NCBI GenBank assembly: GCA_023100825.1
Contig: CP095846.1
Span: forward strand, 868,001 to 932,000
DNA from: Nocardioidaceae bacterium SCSIO 66511
Lineage (GTDB): Bacteria; Actinomycetota; Actinomycetes; Propionibacteriales; Nocardioidaceae
DNA: 64,000 nt
Direction of reading: 5' to 3'
Position numbers and translations under genes: made by a program. The notes beneath the pieces are model-generated. The model did not search any database, was not told where the DNA came from, and was given only the letters and a program-made list of their open reading frames with translations. Of the stretch, positions 51,909-61,156 are shown piece after piece; position 1 is the stretch's first letter, and each line of letters opens with the position of its first letter.

Positions 51909-52261
51909 CCGTGCGCGCCATCCGGATCGACGCCACCGGCGCGCCCGTTGTGGCGGGCAGCGTCGGTCTGCTGCTCGGGTGGCTCGTCAGCGGCATCGCG
52001 TACGCGAGCGGTCCGCTGTCCGATGGCCTCTGCCTACTCGTATGGCTGCTACTTGCGGGCGGCACCGCGTACTGGCTCTACCAGCGCATGACCGGTCCGT
52101 ACGCCGACTGGACCGACGACAAATTGGTCAACACCCGCCTCGGCAAATGGATCGTGACGGTTGCGGCGCTGCTGGCGCTGGTCACGGTGATCCGGATCAT
52201 CACCGGCATCGGCAACGATGACGATCTCGGGTTGATGCTCTGGGGATTCCAGCCGCTCTAG
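51905..52261 (+). CDS. Small membrane protein, three TM segments
   Basis: A 118-residue protein starting at GTG in an overlap with the lipoprotein gene, so the two are translationally coupled. TM segments are at about 14-34, 38-58 and 82-102; the end is GIGNDDDLGLMLWGFQPL. I do not recognise the family. Coupling suggests a partner for the lipoprotein at the membrane. Confidence 0.65.
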   Translation: MTVRAIRIDATGAPVVAGSVGLLLGWLVSGIAYASGPLSDGLCLLVWLLLAGGTAYWLYQRMTGPYADWTDDKLVNTRLGKWIVTVAALLALVTVIRIITGIGNDDDLGLMLWGFQPL

Positions 52262-52291
52262 CCTCCAAGAGCTCGTACGCACGGGCCGGAT

Positions 52292-52319
52292 TTGGTACGC
52301 GGCGGGCGCGCCCTATATG
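52292..52319 (+). promoter_or_regulatory. Candidate rplJL promoter
   Basis: TTGGTA (52292-52297), 16 bases, then TATATG (52314-52319); TATGCT two bases further gives an 18-base spacer. It lies just before the L10-leader-like region. Confidence 0.5.
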
Positions 52320-52321
52320 CT

Positions 52322-52507
52322 TGCTTGCGCCGAAGACCGCTGGTCAGTACGAAGGTCCCACTCAGGTGGGCGGCCCGCGCAGGAGATCGTAAGCCAAGAC
52401 GTTTCGTACGTCTTCGCCCCGTGCGCCTGCGCCGGGGCTCCTTTCGTTTCCGGGCCCGTTACGGGCCAGCGCATTCGGCGCATACCGACGAAATGAGAAG
52501 GAGACCC
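52322..52507 (+). ncRNA. Ribosomal L10 leader-like region upstream of rplJ
   Basis: This untranslated region of about 185 bases contains AGGAGATCGTAAGCCAAGACG, the kink-turn-type element in L10 leaders that binds L10(L12)4. A CG-rich hairpin (GCCCCG...CGGGGC, followed by TCCTTTCG) and a GGCCCGTTACGGGCC dyad come next. These could form an attenuator. AGAAGGAGA precedes the rplJ ATG. Confidence 0.6.
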
Positions 52508-53110
52508 ATGGCGCGCCAGGACAAGGCAGCCGCGGTCGCCGAGCTTGCGGACGAGTTCCGTAACAGCAACGGTGCCGTGCTGACCGAGTACCGCGGTCTC
52601 ACCGTCAAGCAGCTGCAGGATCTGCGCCGCTCGCTCGGTGAGGACGTCAGCTACGCCGTGGTGAAGAACACCCTGACCAAGATCGCGGCCCGCGAAGCCG
52701 GCGTCGATGCATTCGACGACCTGCTGGTCGGCCCCTCGGCCATCGCCTTCATCAAGGGCGACCCGGTCGAGGCCGCGAAGGGTCTGCGTGACTTCGCCAA
52801 GGCGAACGAACCTCTCGTGATCAAGGGCGGCGTGCTCGACGGCAAGTCGCTCGACGCCGACGAGATCAAGAAGCTGGCCGACCTCGAGTCGCGCGAGGTC
52901 CTCCTCGCCAAGCTCGCGGGCGGCATGAAGGCCAGCCTCAGCCAGGCAGCCGCGCTCTTCAACGCCCCGTTGGCCCAGGCGGCCCGCGCGGTCGGAGCGC
53001 TGCAGACCAAGGCCGAGTCCGACCCGTCCGTGATCGGCGGCGCCGGCGAGGCCACGTCCGAGGAGCCGGCTCCTGCGCCCGCAGAGGACGCAGCCGAGTC
53101 CCAGGACTGA
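52508..53110 (+). CDS. rplJ: 50S ribosomal protein L10
   Basis: A 200-residue protein. The rRNA-binding N-terminus ([45 protein letters not shown]) and the C-terminal helix that binds L7/L12 dimers are present. An Ala/Pro/Glu tail of about 30 residues extends it beyond E. coli length. L10 is the base of the stalk and the autorepressor of rplJL. AGAAGGAGA upstream supports the ATG. Confidence 0.95.
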   Translation: MARQDKAAAVAELADEFRNSNGAVLTEYRGLTVKQLQDLRRSLGEDVSYAVVKNTLTKIAAREAGVDAFDDLLVGPSAIAFIKGDPVEAAKGLRDFAKANEPLVIKGGVLDGKSLDADEIKKLADLESREVLLAKLAGGMKASLSQAAALFNAPLAQAARAVGALQTKAESDPSVIGGAGEATSEEPAPAPAEDAAESQD

Positions 53111-53160
53111 CCCACCCCACGTACGCACCAAGCAACACCATCCAGGAAGGAAACGCCACC

Positions 53161-53553
53161 ATGGCGAAGTTGAGCACCGACGAGCTGCTGGACACGTTCA
53201 AGGAGATGACCCTCCTCGAGCTCAGCGAGTTCGTGAAGCAGTTCGAGGACACCTTCGACGTCACCGCCGCCGCGCCTGTCGCGGCCGTTGCCGCAGCCCC
53301 CGCCGCGGGCGGCGCGGCAGCCGATGACGGCGCAGCCGAGCAGGACGAGTTCGACGTCATCCTCGAGGCCGCCGGCGATAAGAAGATCCAGGTCATCAAG
53401 GAGGTTCGCGGACTCACCAGCCTCGGCCTCAAGGAGGCCAAGGAGCTCGTCGAGGGCGCGCCGAAGCCGATCGTAGAGAAGGTCAACAAGGAAGCCGCTG
53501 ACAAGGCCAAGGAGGCGCTCGAGGGCGCCGGCGCCACCGTCAGCGTCAAGTGA
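53161..53553 (+). CDS. rplL: 50S ribosomal protein L7/L12
   Basis: A 130-residue protein: dimerising N-terminal helices ([20 protein letters not shown]), an Ala-rich hinge, and the globular C-terminal domain ([20 protein letters not shown], ending GATVSVK). It recruits translation GTPases. Last gene of the rplJL unit; a strong terminator follows 27 bases later. Confidence 0.96.
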   Translation: MAKLSTDELLDTFKEMTLLELSEFVKQFEDTFDVTAAAPVAAVAAAPAAGGAAADDGAAEQDEFDVILEAAGDKKIQVIKEVRGLTSLGLKEAKELVEGAPKPIVEKVNKEAADKAKEALEGAGATVSVK

Positions 53554-53580
53554 TCGCATCCAGGTCCTCGCGGGCCTGAG

Positions 53581-53616
53581 CAACGGGCGGCCAGGCATTG
53601 CGCTGGCCGCCCGTTG
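53581..53616 (+). terminator. Intrinsic terminator of rplJL
   Basis: The perfect 14 bp stem CAACGGGCGGCCAG / CTGGCCGCCCGTTG has an eight-base loop. It separates the ribosomal genes from the mce operon. Confidence 0.85.
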
Positions 53617-53898
53617 GCGTACCTGCAGTGCGTGGAGACGGTGCGGTCTTACCCGCCCGCAACGGTGCGGTAACGCCCCGACACCAGGGGTTGTAACTGC
53701 AGGTTACCCTCAGGTAGCATCCACGCTTGTTTAGGATGAGCGTCACACCTCGTCCGGGAACAACCGGCAGATGATCGGCGGCGCCTGACGAGGGCGCCAC
53801 ACAGAGTTCGACCGGGTCGTACGACCCGTGCAGATAAACCCAGGGGAGCGGTGGCCGCGGGAGCGGCGATCGCTCCATGCAGGCAAGGAGGCGCGTGC
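53617..53898 (+). promoter_or_regulatory. mce operon upstream region
   Basis: The 282 bases hold no supported gene. A candidate promoter is TTGTAA (53691-53696), 18 bases, TAGCAT (53715-53720). Near-repeats AGGTTACC and AGGTAGC lie inside it (53701-53718). AAGGAGG at 53885-53891 is the ribosome binding site of mceG. No KstR-like or Mce-regulator gene is adjacent. Confidence 0.45.
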
Positions 53899-54858
53899 GT
53901 GGGCGTTGCAGTGCAGGTGGAAGGGCTGACGAAGTCCTTCGGCAACCAGCTCATCTGGGGCGATGTCACCCTCACGCTGCCACCCGGCGAGATCTCGGTG
54001 ATCCTCGGGCCGTCCGGTACCGGCAAGTCCGTCTTCCTGAAGAGCCTGATCGGCCTCCTCAAGCCCGACCGTGGCTCCATCACCATCGAGGGCACCGACG
54101 TAGCGAGCTGCAAGGAGAAGGATCTCTACGAGATCCGCAAGCTCTTCGGCGTGCTGTTCCAGGACGGCGCGATGTTCGGCTCGATGAACCTCTACGACAA
54201 CGTCGCGTTCCCGCTGCGTGAGCACACCAAGAAGTCCGAGTCCGACATCCGTCAGATCGTGATGGAGAAGATGGAGATGGTCGGACTCATCGGCGCCGAG
54301 GACAAACTGCCCGGTGAGATCTCCGGCGGTATGCGCAAGCGTGCCGGCATCGCCCGCGGCCTCGTACTCGATCCCGAGATCGTGCTCTTCGACGAGCCCG
54401 ACTCCGGCCTCGACCCCGTACGTACCGCCCTGATCAGCCAGCTGATCATCGACCTCAACGCGCAGATCGACGCGACGTTCCTGATCGTCACCCACGACAT
54501 CAACACCGCGCGTACCGTCCCCGACAACATCGGCATGCTCTATCACCAGCACCTTGCGATGTTCGGGCACCGCGAGATGCTCCTGTCCAGCGACCAGCCG
54601 GCCGTACGCCAGTTCCTGAATGCGCAGAAGGCCGGCCCGATCGGCATGACCGAGGAGAAGGACCAGGACGAGCTAGCCCAGGAGGCGCAATACGAGATGC
54701 CTCCGCTGCCGCCGATCCCGATGCAGGTGATGCCGTCCGACGGGCGCCCGCGTCGGGGGCAGCGCCCGCCCGGCGAGTGGTGCCGCGAGAACGGCGTCAC
54801 CCCGCCCCCCGGATCATTCCGCCAGGACATGTCCATGGCCCCCGGCGGTGCTGCGTGA
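53899..54858 (+). CDS. mceG: Mce-system ABC transporter ATPase (MceG/Mkl-like)
   Basis: A 319-residue ATPase. Walker A GPSGTGKS (37-44), signature ISGGMRKR (141-148), Walker B IVLFDEPD (161-168) and switch His in VTHD are intact. The signature differs from LSGGQ exactly as in MlaF/MceG. After about residue 240 comes a Pro/Arg-rich C-terminal extension (PPLPPIPMQVMP). It powers lipid uptake through YrbE permeases and Mce proteins. GTG 53899 follows AAGGAGG by seven bases. In mycobacteria mceG is unlinked; here it leads the operon. Confidence 0.92.
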   Translation: MGVAVQVEGLTKSFGNQLIWGDVTLTLPPGEISVILGPSGTGKSVFLKSLIGLLKPDRGSITIEGTDVASCKEKDLYEIRKLFGVLFQDGAMFGSMNLYDNVAFPLREHTKKSESDIRQIVMEKMEMVGLIGAEDKLPGEISGGMRKRAGIARGLVLDPEIVLFDEPDSGLDPVRTALISQLIIDLNAQIDATFLIVTHDINTARTVPDNIGMLYHQHLAMFGHREMLLSSDQPAVRQFLNAQKAGPIGMTEEKDQDELAQEAQYEMPPLPPIPMQVMPSDGRPRRGQRPPGEWCRENGVTPPPGSFRQDMSMAPGGAA

Positions 54859-55012
54859 CACCAGTGCCCCGGCCACCAGCACATACCCTGTTGCGCGACG
54901 CCCGGACGGGCGCCTCGCTGCGTTCTCGTCGGTCGAAGGTGTGCTATCACCGACTTCCCTCCTCGGCCTTGCGATGCATCCCGCCTGACGTCGCTCACGA
55001 CGGGCAGCGCTG
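54859..55012. other. Untranslated gap inside the mce operon
   Basis: These 154 bases separate mceG from yrbEA, in an operon whose other junctions mostly overlap. Two small dyads are visible: CGCCCG-GA-CGGGCG near 54900 and CGTCG-CTCA-CGACG near 54992. They could tune expression of the permease and Mce genes relative to the ATPase. Confidence 0.5.
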
Positions 55013-55795
55013 ATGGCCGGGACACTCACGACGCTCGCCCGACCCATCGGGGTGGCGGGCAGCCTTTTTGCGTTCGGGCTCGACGTCATCGTCTCGATCT
55101 TTCGGCGCCCGTTTCAGCTGCGGGAGTTCCTGAACCAAGCCTGGTTCATCGCGTCGGTCACGATCTTCCCGACCGCACTCGTCGCGATCCCGTTCGGTGC
55201 GGTGATCGCACTGCAGACGGGTTCGCTGATCAGCCAGTTCGGCGCCCAGTCGTTCACGGGTTCGGCGGCGGTGATCGCGATCGTACGAAATGCCGGCCCG
55301 ATCGCAACGGCTCTGATGGTCGCCGGTGCGGGCGGATCCGCGATCGCGGCCGACCTCGGCGCGCGCAAGATCCGCGAGGAGCTCGACGCCATGCAGGTGT
55401 TGGGCATCGACCCGATCCAGCGCCTCGTCGTGCCGCGGGTGCTCGCCTGCATGCTGGTCGCGGTGTTCCTGAACGGCCTCGTCAGCATCGTCGGCGTGAT
55501 GGGCGGGTACGCCTTCAACGTCATCTTGCAGGGCGGTACGCCCGGCGCGTACCTCGCCTCGTTCACAGCACTGGCGCAGTTACCAGACCTGTGGCAGGGC
55601 ATGGCCAAGGCGCTCGTCTTCGGTCTGGTGGCCGCGATCGTCGCCGCCTACAAGGGCATGAACGCGAAGGGCGGGCCAAAGGGTGTCGGCGACGCGGTGA
55701 ACGAAGCCGTGGTCGTCACGTTCATGCTGTTGTTCGTCATCAACTTCTTCATGAGCGCCATGTACTTCCAGATCGTGCCAGAGAAGGCGATATAG
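55013..55795 (+). CDS. yrbEA: MlaE/YrbE-family permease A
   Basis: A 260-residue permease with five or six TM helices. Family features are the amphipathic interfacial helix at the start (FQLREFLNQAWFI), AVIALQTGSLISQFGA, VRNAGPIATALMVAGAGGSAIAADLGARKIREELDAM and a C-terminal membrane helix. It pairs with YrbEB to form the inner-membrane translocator driven by MceG. No strong RBS precedes the ATG. yrbEB follows two bases after the stop. Confidence 0.92.
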   Translation: MAGTLTTLARPIGVAGSLFAFGLDVIVSIFRRPFQLREFLNQAWFIASVTIFPTALVAIPFGAVIALQTGSLISQFGAQSFTGSAAVIAIVRNAGPIATALMVAGAGGSAIAADLGARKIREELDAMQVLGIDPIQRLVVPRVLACMLVAVFLNGLVSIVGVMGGYAFNVILQGGTPGAYLASFTALAQLPDLWQGMAKALVFGLVAAIVAAYKGMNAKGGPKGVGDAVNEAVVVTFMLLFVINFFMSAMYFQIVPEKAI

Positions 55796-55797
55796 CT

Positions 55798-56625
55798 ATG
55801 GCAGATCTACGTACCATCTACCAGCGCCCACTCGGTAGCGTCGACAACCTCGGCCATCAGCTCGCGTTCTACATCCGTGCCCTGATCTGGGTACCGCGCG
55901 TGCTCGTGCGCTACCCGAAGGAGATCCTCCGGCTGCTGACCGAGGTCACGTTCGGCACCGGCGGCCTCGCGATCATCGGCGGCACGATCGGCGTCATCAC
56001 CGCGATGTCGTTCTTCACCGGCACCGAGGTCGGGCTACAGGGCTTCACCGCGCTCGACCAGCTCGGCACGTCCGCGTTCACCGGGTTCATCTCGGCGTAC
56101 TTCAACACCCGTGAGATCGCGCCGCTGGTCGCAGGCATCGCGCTCGCCGCGACGGTCGGCTGCGGCTACACCGCCCAGCTCGGCGCGATGCGGATCAGCG
56201 AGGAGGTCGACGCCCTCGAGGTGATGGCGATCCCGTCGCTGCCGTACCTCGTCACAACCCGGGTCATCGCCGGCCTCGCGGCGATCATCCCGCTCTACAT
56301 CGTGGGTCTGCTCGCCTCGTACTTCGCGACGAGATTCGTGGTCACGGTCGCGTACGGGCAGAGTCCGGGTACGTACGACCACTATTTCGACCTGTTCTTA
56401 CCACCCGGCGATGTGTTGTGGTCCTTCTTCAAGGTCCTGATATTCGCCGTCGTGGTGATCATGATCCACTGCTTCTACGGCTACTACGCGACCGGTGGCC
56501 CGGCCGGCGTCGGTGTCGCCGTCGGCCACGCTGTTCGTACCTCGATCGTTGCGATCAACGTCGTCGACCTGCTGCTGTCGATGGCGATCTGGGGTACGAC
56601 GACGACGGTTCGATTGGCGGGTTAG
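55798..56625 (+). CDS. yrbEB: MlaE/YrbE-family permease B
   Basis: A 275-residue permease similar in plan to YrbEA. GVITAMSFFTGTEVGLQGF, NTREIAPLVAGIALAATVGCGYTAQLGAMRISEEVDALEVM and HCFYGYYATGGPAGVGVAVG are the expected segments. The EVDAL loop contacts the ATPase. ATG 55798 removes an overlapping extension into yrbEA. mceA starts four bases after its stop. Confidence 0.92.
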   Translation: MADLRTIYQRPLGSVDNLGHQLAFYIRALIWVPRVLVRYPKEILRLLTEVTFGTGGLAIIGGTIGVITAMSFFTGTEVGLQGFTALDQLGTSAFTGFISAYFNTREIAPLVAGIALAATVGCGYTAQLGAMRISEEVDALEVMAIPSLPYLVTTRVIAGLAAIIPLYIVGLLASYFATRFVVTVAYGQSPGTYDHYFDLFLPPGDVLWSFFKVLIFAVVVIMIHCFYGYYATGGPAGVGVAVGHAVRTSIVAINVVDLLLSMAIWGTTTTVRLAG

Positions 56626-56629
56626 CGCG

Positions 56630-57826
56630 ATGGCCCGTACCCCTGTGCTCGAACGCACGTCGACCGTGCGCACGCTCGGCATCGCATTCATCGTGCTGAT
56701 GCTGATCGTGCTGTGGATCACGTGGGGCATCTTCAACAAGACGTTCCGAGACACCGTCGAGGTGTCGATGATCGCGCCGTCGTCCGGCCTGCAGCTGAGC
56801 GAGGGCGGCGATGTCAAGATGCGCGGCGTGCTCGTCGGGTCGGTCAACGACATCGAGCTCGCGCCCGACGGCGAGGGTGCCGAGATCTCCCTCGATCTCG
56901 ACCCCGACCAGGTAGAGAAGATCCCGTCCGATGTGTCGGCGCTGATCGTCCCGAAGACACTGTTCGGACAGAAGTACGTAGACCTGCAGATCCCCAGCGG
57001 TGCGGTGACGACGCCCATCGCCCAGGGTGACGTGATCAGCCAGGCGAAGGTGCCGGCCGAGGTCGAGACCCTGCTGAACGACCTGTATCCGTTGCTGCGT
57101 GCGGTCAAGCCGGCCGACCTGTCGAAGACCTTGAACGCGCTGGCGACGGCGCTCGACGGGCGCGGCGAGGAGATCGGCCAGAACATCGAGAACCTCAACG
57201 ACTACCTGAAGAAGCTCAACACCGTCTCGCCCGAGCTCGTCGACGATATCGTCAAGCTCGGTGACGTGTCCGAGACGTACGCCGACGCGATGCCCGACCT
57301 CGGCACGCTGCTGCGCAACGCGGTAGAGACCGGCGACACGATCGTGGAGAAGCAGGACCAGCTGGCCGAGGTGTTCTCCGCGGTGAGCGACTTCTCCGAT
57401 GTGGGGCGGAGCTTCCTTTCGTACAACGGCACCGGGCTGATCCGGCTCAACCAGCAGGCGCGGCCGACGATGTCGCTGCTGGCGGAGTACTCGCCGATCG
57501 CGCCGTGTGTGACCAGGGGAGCCGCGAAGATCCTGCCGCGACTGAACCAGGCGCTGCGCAACAACACGCTGCACGGGCGCGTGTTGTACCCGGTCAAGCA
57601 GCCCACTCCGTACTCCGGCAGCGAGACGCCGATCCTGCCGCCGATGAGCGACCAGTCGTCGGTGCTGGCACCGAGCTGCCTGTCGGCGCCGAACTCCTCG
57701 TACGGCAACGGCACGTGGGGCCCGGGTGCGCCGCTGGAGCTGCTGCGCAAGTTCGGCGTGAACAACGACCACAACAAGTACACCAGCCTCGGTCGCCCCG
57801 CTCCCGTGGTCGGGGGTGATCGCTGA
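56630..57826 (+). CDS. mceA: Mce-family protein A
   Basis: A 398-residue protein anchored by one N-terminal TM helix (about 15-35). The MCE domain (about 40-120; SGLQLSEGGDVKMRGVLVGSV) is followed by a long helical region that builds the periplasmic tube, and by a Cys-containing C-terminal domain. Six different Mce subunits (A-F) assemble into the lipid-conducting needle. Its stop overlaps the mceB start (TGATG). Confidence 0.92.
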   Translation: MARTPVLERTSTVRTLGIAFIVLMLIVLWITWGIFNKTFRDTVEVSMIAPSSGLQLSEGGDVKMRGVLVGSVNDIELAPDGEGAEISLDLDPDQVEKIPSDVSALIVPKTLFGQKYVDLQIPSGAVTTPIAQGDVISQAKVPAEVETLLNDLYPLLRAVKPADLSKTLNALATALDGRGEEIGQNIENLNDYLKKLNTVSPELVDDIVKLGDVSETYADAMPDLGTLLRNAVETGDTIVEKQDQLAEVFSAVSDFSDVGRSFLSYNGTGLIRLNQQARPTMSLLAEYSPIAPCVTRGAAKILPRLNQALRNNTLHGRVLYPVKQPTPYSGSETPILPPMSDQSSVLAPSCLSAPNSSYGNGTWGPGAPLELLRKFGVNNDHNKYTSLGRPAPVVGGDR

Positions 57827-58914
57827 TGGCTCGTAAGGGACTCGACAAGCAGAGCGCCGGCTCGCTGGTGAAGCTGCTGATCTTCATCCTGGTGACGACG
57901 CTGGCTACCGCGGTGCTCGCGATCACGATCGGCAACATCTCGTTCGAGGACCGCCAGACGTACAAGGCGGAGTTCAGCGACACCACCGGACTGATCAAGG
58001 GCAATGACGTACGTATCGCCGGCGTGCGGGTCGGCACCGTCGAAAGCGTCGAGCTGGGTGACGACAACCAGAGTTCGATCGTGACGATGGCGGTCAACAA
58101 GAACACCACGTTGCCGCAGTCGACCGAGGCGACAATCAAGTACCGCGATCTGATCGGTCAGCGCTACATCTCGCTGGAGCGGGGGTCGAAGGGCTCCGAC
58201 TCGGCGATGGAGTCCGGCGACATGATCCCGCTGTCGCAGACGACCGAGGCGCTCGACCTGTCGGCGCTGTTCAACGGCTTCAAGCCGCTGTTCCAGGGGC
58301 TGTCGCCGGAGGACACCAACAAGCTGGCCAGCGAGCTGGTGCAGGTGCTGCAGGGTGAGTCCGGCACGATCGAGACGCTGCTGTCTCGTACCGCATCGGT
58401 GTCGCAGACGTTCGCCAACCGCGACAAGCTCATCGGCAGCGTGATCACGAACTTCAACGACCTACTCGACACGCTGAACAACCGCGACGAGGAACTCGAC
58501 GACACGATCGTCACGCTGCAGAGGTTCATGAGCGGGCTGAACAACGATCGCGGCGCGATCACGAACGCGCTCGACTCGATCGACGACCTCACGACCGAGA
58601 CGGCGTCGCTCGTCACGGACGTACGCCCCGCGCTGACGACCGACATCAAGCAGCTGCGCGAGCTGTCCACCCGGCTTGACCGACCGGTGATGCGTAAGGA
58701 GCTCAACGAGATCATCAAGATCCTGCCGATCAAGGCGACGAAGCTCGGGCTGGCGGGCGACTTCGGACCGCTCGGTGGTGTCGTGCCGTGCGAACTCTCA
58801 AGCGATATCAATATTCCCGCGTTGCCAGGGGTCCCCGGCTACGAGAAAGCTCAGAGCATCTACAGCGGCGTCGTCGTCAATAACCCGTACTACGAGAAGA
58901 GGTGCGCATCGTGA
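57826..58914 (+). CDS. mceB: Mce-family protein B
   Basis: A 362-residue protein with TM anchor at about 14-36. The MCE domain is at about 45-120 (GLIKGNDVRIAGVRVGTVESV and YRDLIGQRYISLERG), then comes the helical domain DTLNNRDEELDDTIVTLQRFM and a C-terminal part with two Cys. GTG of mceC overlaps its stop. GC content is still like the rest of the window. Confidence 0.92.
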   Translation: MARKGLDKQSAGSLVKLLIFILVTTLATAVLAITIGNISFEDRQTYKAEFSDTTGLIKGNDVRIAGVRVGTVESVELGDDNQSSIVTMAVNKNTTLPQSTEATIKYRDLIGQRYISLERGSKGSDSAMESGDMIPLSQTTEALDLSALFNGFKPLFQGLSPEDTNKLASELVQVLQGESGTIETLLSRTASVSQTFANRDKLIGSVITNFNDLLDTLNNRDEELDDTIVTLQRFMSGLNNDRGAITNALDSIDDLTTETASLVTDVRPALTTDIKQLRELSTRLDRPVMRKELNEIIKILPIKATKLGLAGDFGPLGGVVPCELSSDINIPALPGVPGYEKAQSIYSGVVVNNPYYEKRCAS

Positions 58915-59897
58915 AGCCATTTCGCGAGCGCAATCTCGTCGTCGTCGGGCTCGTTTCGATTGCCGTCATCGCCGTGATGATGCTCGCCGCGTTCCGCGCC
59001 GAGTCGCTGCCACTGATCGGCGGCGGTAACACGTACTACGCCGAGTTCACCGAGGCCGGTGGGCTGCGCGCGGGCGACGATGTCCGCGTCGCGGGTATCA
59101 AGGTCGGTGAGGTCAAAGACATCACCCTAGAAGGCGATACGGTCCGAGTCGAGATGCTGGTGGAGGATGGCGTCGACCTAGGCTCGGAGTCACTCGCCGC
59201 GATCAAGATCAAGACGATGCTCGGCGCGATGATGGTCTCCATCCAGTCTGACGGGCCCGAGACCATGGACGCGGGTGACGACATCCCCGTCGACCGCACC
59301 ACGCCGCCCTACGATGTGGTGCAGGCGTTCTCCGATCTGTCCACGACGACGCAGGAGATCGACACCAAACAGCTGGGCAAGTCGTTCGACACCCTTGCCG
59401 ATGTGATGGACGACGTGCCCAAGGATCTGCGAGGAACGCTAGACGGGGTATCGCGACTGTCCAAGAACCTTGCCGCGCGCGACCAGCAGATCAACACGTT
59501 GCTGAAGAATGTCGACGACCTCTCCGGGACGCTCGCGGATCGCAATGACGAGCTGATCACGCTGTTCAAGGACAGCAGCACCCTGTTCCGAGCGTTGACT
59601 GCCCGCCGCGATGCAATCCACGACATCCTGGTATCCACCCGGACATTAGCCAATCAGACGGAACGTCTCGTCGCGGACACCAGGGGAGACTTGAAACCCG
59701 CCCTCGACCACCTGCGTGGGGTCGTAAGGGTTCTCCAGGCCAACCACGATCAGATCGACCGCGCCCTCGGCGCGCTCCCGAAGTACTACACGGGTCTCGC
59801 AGGTCAGAGCGGAAACGGGCCATGGCTCGATTCCTGGATCGAAAATGTGACCAACTTAATTCTCTGTGGTGAGACCGGAAGCAGCTATTGCGGATGA
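58911..59897 (+). CDS. mceC: Mce-family protein C
   Basis: A 328-residue protein with TM anchor about 8-28 and MCE domain (GGLRAGDDVRVAGIKVGEVKDI, IKIKTMLGAMMVSIQSDGP). GTG 58911 has AGAGG eight bases upstream and a four-base overlap with mceB; an alternative GTG lies nine bases earlier. It is shorter than mycobacterial MceC, which has a long Pro-rich tail; here the end is NLILCGETGSSYCG. Base composition falls toward the 3' end. Confidence 0.9.
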   Translation: MKPFRERNLVVVGLVSIAVIAVMMLAAFRAESLPLIGGGNTYYAEFTEAGGLRAGDDVRVAGIKVGEVKDITLEGDTVRVEMLVEDGVDLGSESLAAIKIKTMLGAMMVSIQSDGPETMDAGDDIPVDRTTPPYDVVQAFSDLSTTTQEIDTKQLGKSFDTLADVMDDVPKDLRGTLDGVSRLSKNLAARDQQINTLLKNVDDLSGTLADRNDELITLFKDSSTLFRALTARRDAIHDILVSTRTLANQTERLVADTRGDLKPALDHLRGVVRVLQANHDQIDRALGALPKYYTGLAGQSGNGPWLDSWIENVTNLILCGETGSSYCG

Positions 59898-61156
59898 CGA
59901 AGACACGAACGGTGCTGATGGCAGGAGTCACGCTGGTGGCCCTTGCTCTAATTGCCGGGCTTCTACTGATTGTGCGTCCAGGGGGCGACTCGCGAACGCA
60001 TATCACGGTGGATTTCGAGCGAACTGTTTCCTTGTATGAGGGAGCTGACGTTCGGATCTTGGGCGTGCCCGTGGGAAGTGTCGACTCGGTCGAGCCCATG
60101 GGTGAGAAGGTTCGGGTTGACCTGTCGTGGGACTCGGACTACAAGGTGCCCGCCGACGCAAAGGCAGTTGTTGTCTCGCCCGCGATCGTCGGTGACAGGT
60201 ACATCCAATTGACGCCCGCGTACGAGTCGGGTCCAGAAATGGAGGACGATACTGTCCTCGACGCCTCCCAAACTGCCATTCCGGTGGAACTCGATCAGGT
60301 TTATGACTCACTCGATCAGCTCGCGACCGCGCTTGGCCCAGAGGGTGCGAACAAGAACGGAGCGCTAGATCGGCTCCTGAGCAGTAGTGCGAAGGCGTTC
60401 GACGGGCAAGGCAAGAAGTTTCACCGTACGCTCGAGGACCTGTCCAAGCTCACTGGGACTTTGGACGACAATAAGGACGAGCTCTTCGGTAGTATGACGC
60501 AGCTTGAGCGATTCGTTGGTGCGCTGGCGGACAACGACGCGGCGGTTCGCAGATTCAACAGGAGCTTGGCCGAAGTGTCGAGCATGCTCTCCGGCGAGCG
60601 CAGGGATCTGGCTGGTGCGCTAGGCGCTTTGGGTGGCTCGCTTGACAAGATCCGGTCTTACGTTCGCGAGAACCGAGGAACGCTGAAGCGCAACGTAAGC
60701 GCCCTGGTTGACGTGACGGATCAGCTTGTGAACCAGAGGCGTAATCTCTCGCGGATCTTTGACACGGCGCCAACCGCTCTGAGCAACCAAGTTCTTGCAT
60801 ACGATCCGTCCGTTGGTGCTCTCAATGCGCGCTCCACCATCGCGATCCAAGCTGGTGCGGCGACGTCCGGCTTCGAGTCTGGACTAGTCACTCCTTCGAA
60901 TATCGCCGCCTGGGGAGGCAACCTGCTCGCACCATGCTCCTTCTTGGGACGGTTCGGAGGCGACACCGGTGCATCGCAGCCGGGAGGCAGCGAGCGAATT
61001 GACTGCCTCGTCAAGTTTCCGCCGAATGCTGTTGACATGCTGCTCAAGCGTGGTTTGCAGGGCAATAGTCCTGCCAGAAGACCGAGGCTAGAGCAGCTCC
61101 GTCGTCTCGATGACGCCAGTGGCGTGGCTAGTTTGATGGCGGAGGTGACAGAGTGA
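59894..61156 (+). CDS. mceD: Mce-family protein D
   Basis: A 420-residue protein with TM anchor at about 8-28 and MCE domain (LYEGADVRILGVPVGSVDSV, AIVGDRYIQLTPAY). The helical domain and a C-terminal part with Cys pairs (APCSF, IDCLVKF) follow. Its start is in an ATGA overlap. GC is much lower than in mceA-B; for example 60001-60060 has about 48 percent. The reading frame is intact, so this is a composition change and not decay. Confidence 0.91.
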   Translation: MTKTRTVLMAGVTLVALALIAGLLLIVRPGGDSRTHITVDFERTVSLYEGADVRILGVPVGSVDSVEPMGEKVRVDLSWDSDYKVPADAKAVVVSPAIVGDRYIQLTPAYESGPEMEDDTVLDASQTAIPVELDQVYDSLDQLATALGPEGANKNGALDRLLSSSAKAFDGQGKKFHRTLEDLSKLTGTLDDNKDELFGSMTQLERFVGALADNDAAVRRFNRSLAEVSSMLSGERRDLAGALGALGGSLDKIRSYVRENRGTLKRNVSALVDVTDQLVNQRRNLSRIFDTAPTALSNQVLAYDPSVGALNARSTIAIQAGAATSGFESGLVTPSNIAAWGGNLLAPCSFLGRFGGDTGASQPGGSERIDCLVKFPPNAVDMLLKRGLQGNSPARRPRLEQLRRLDDASGVASLMAEVTE

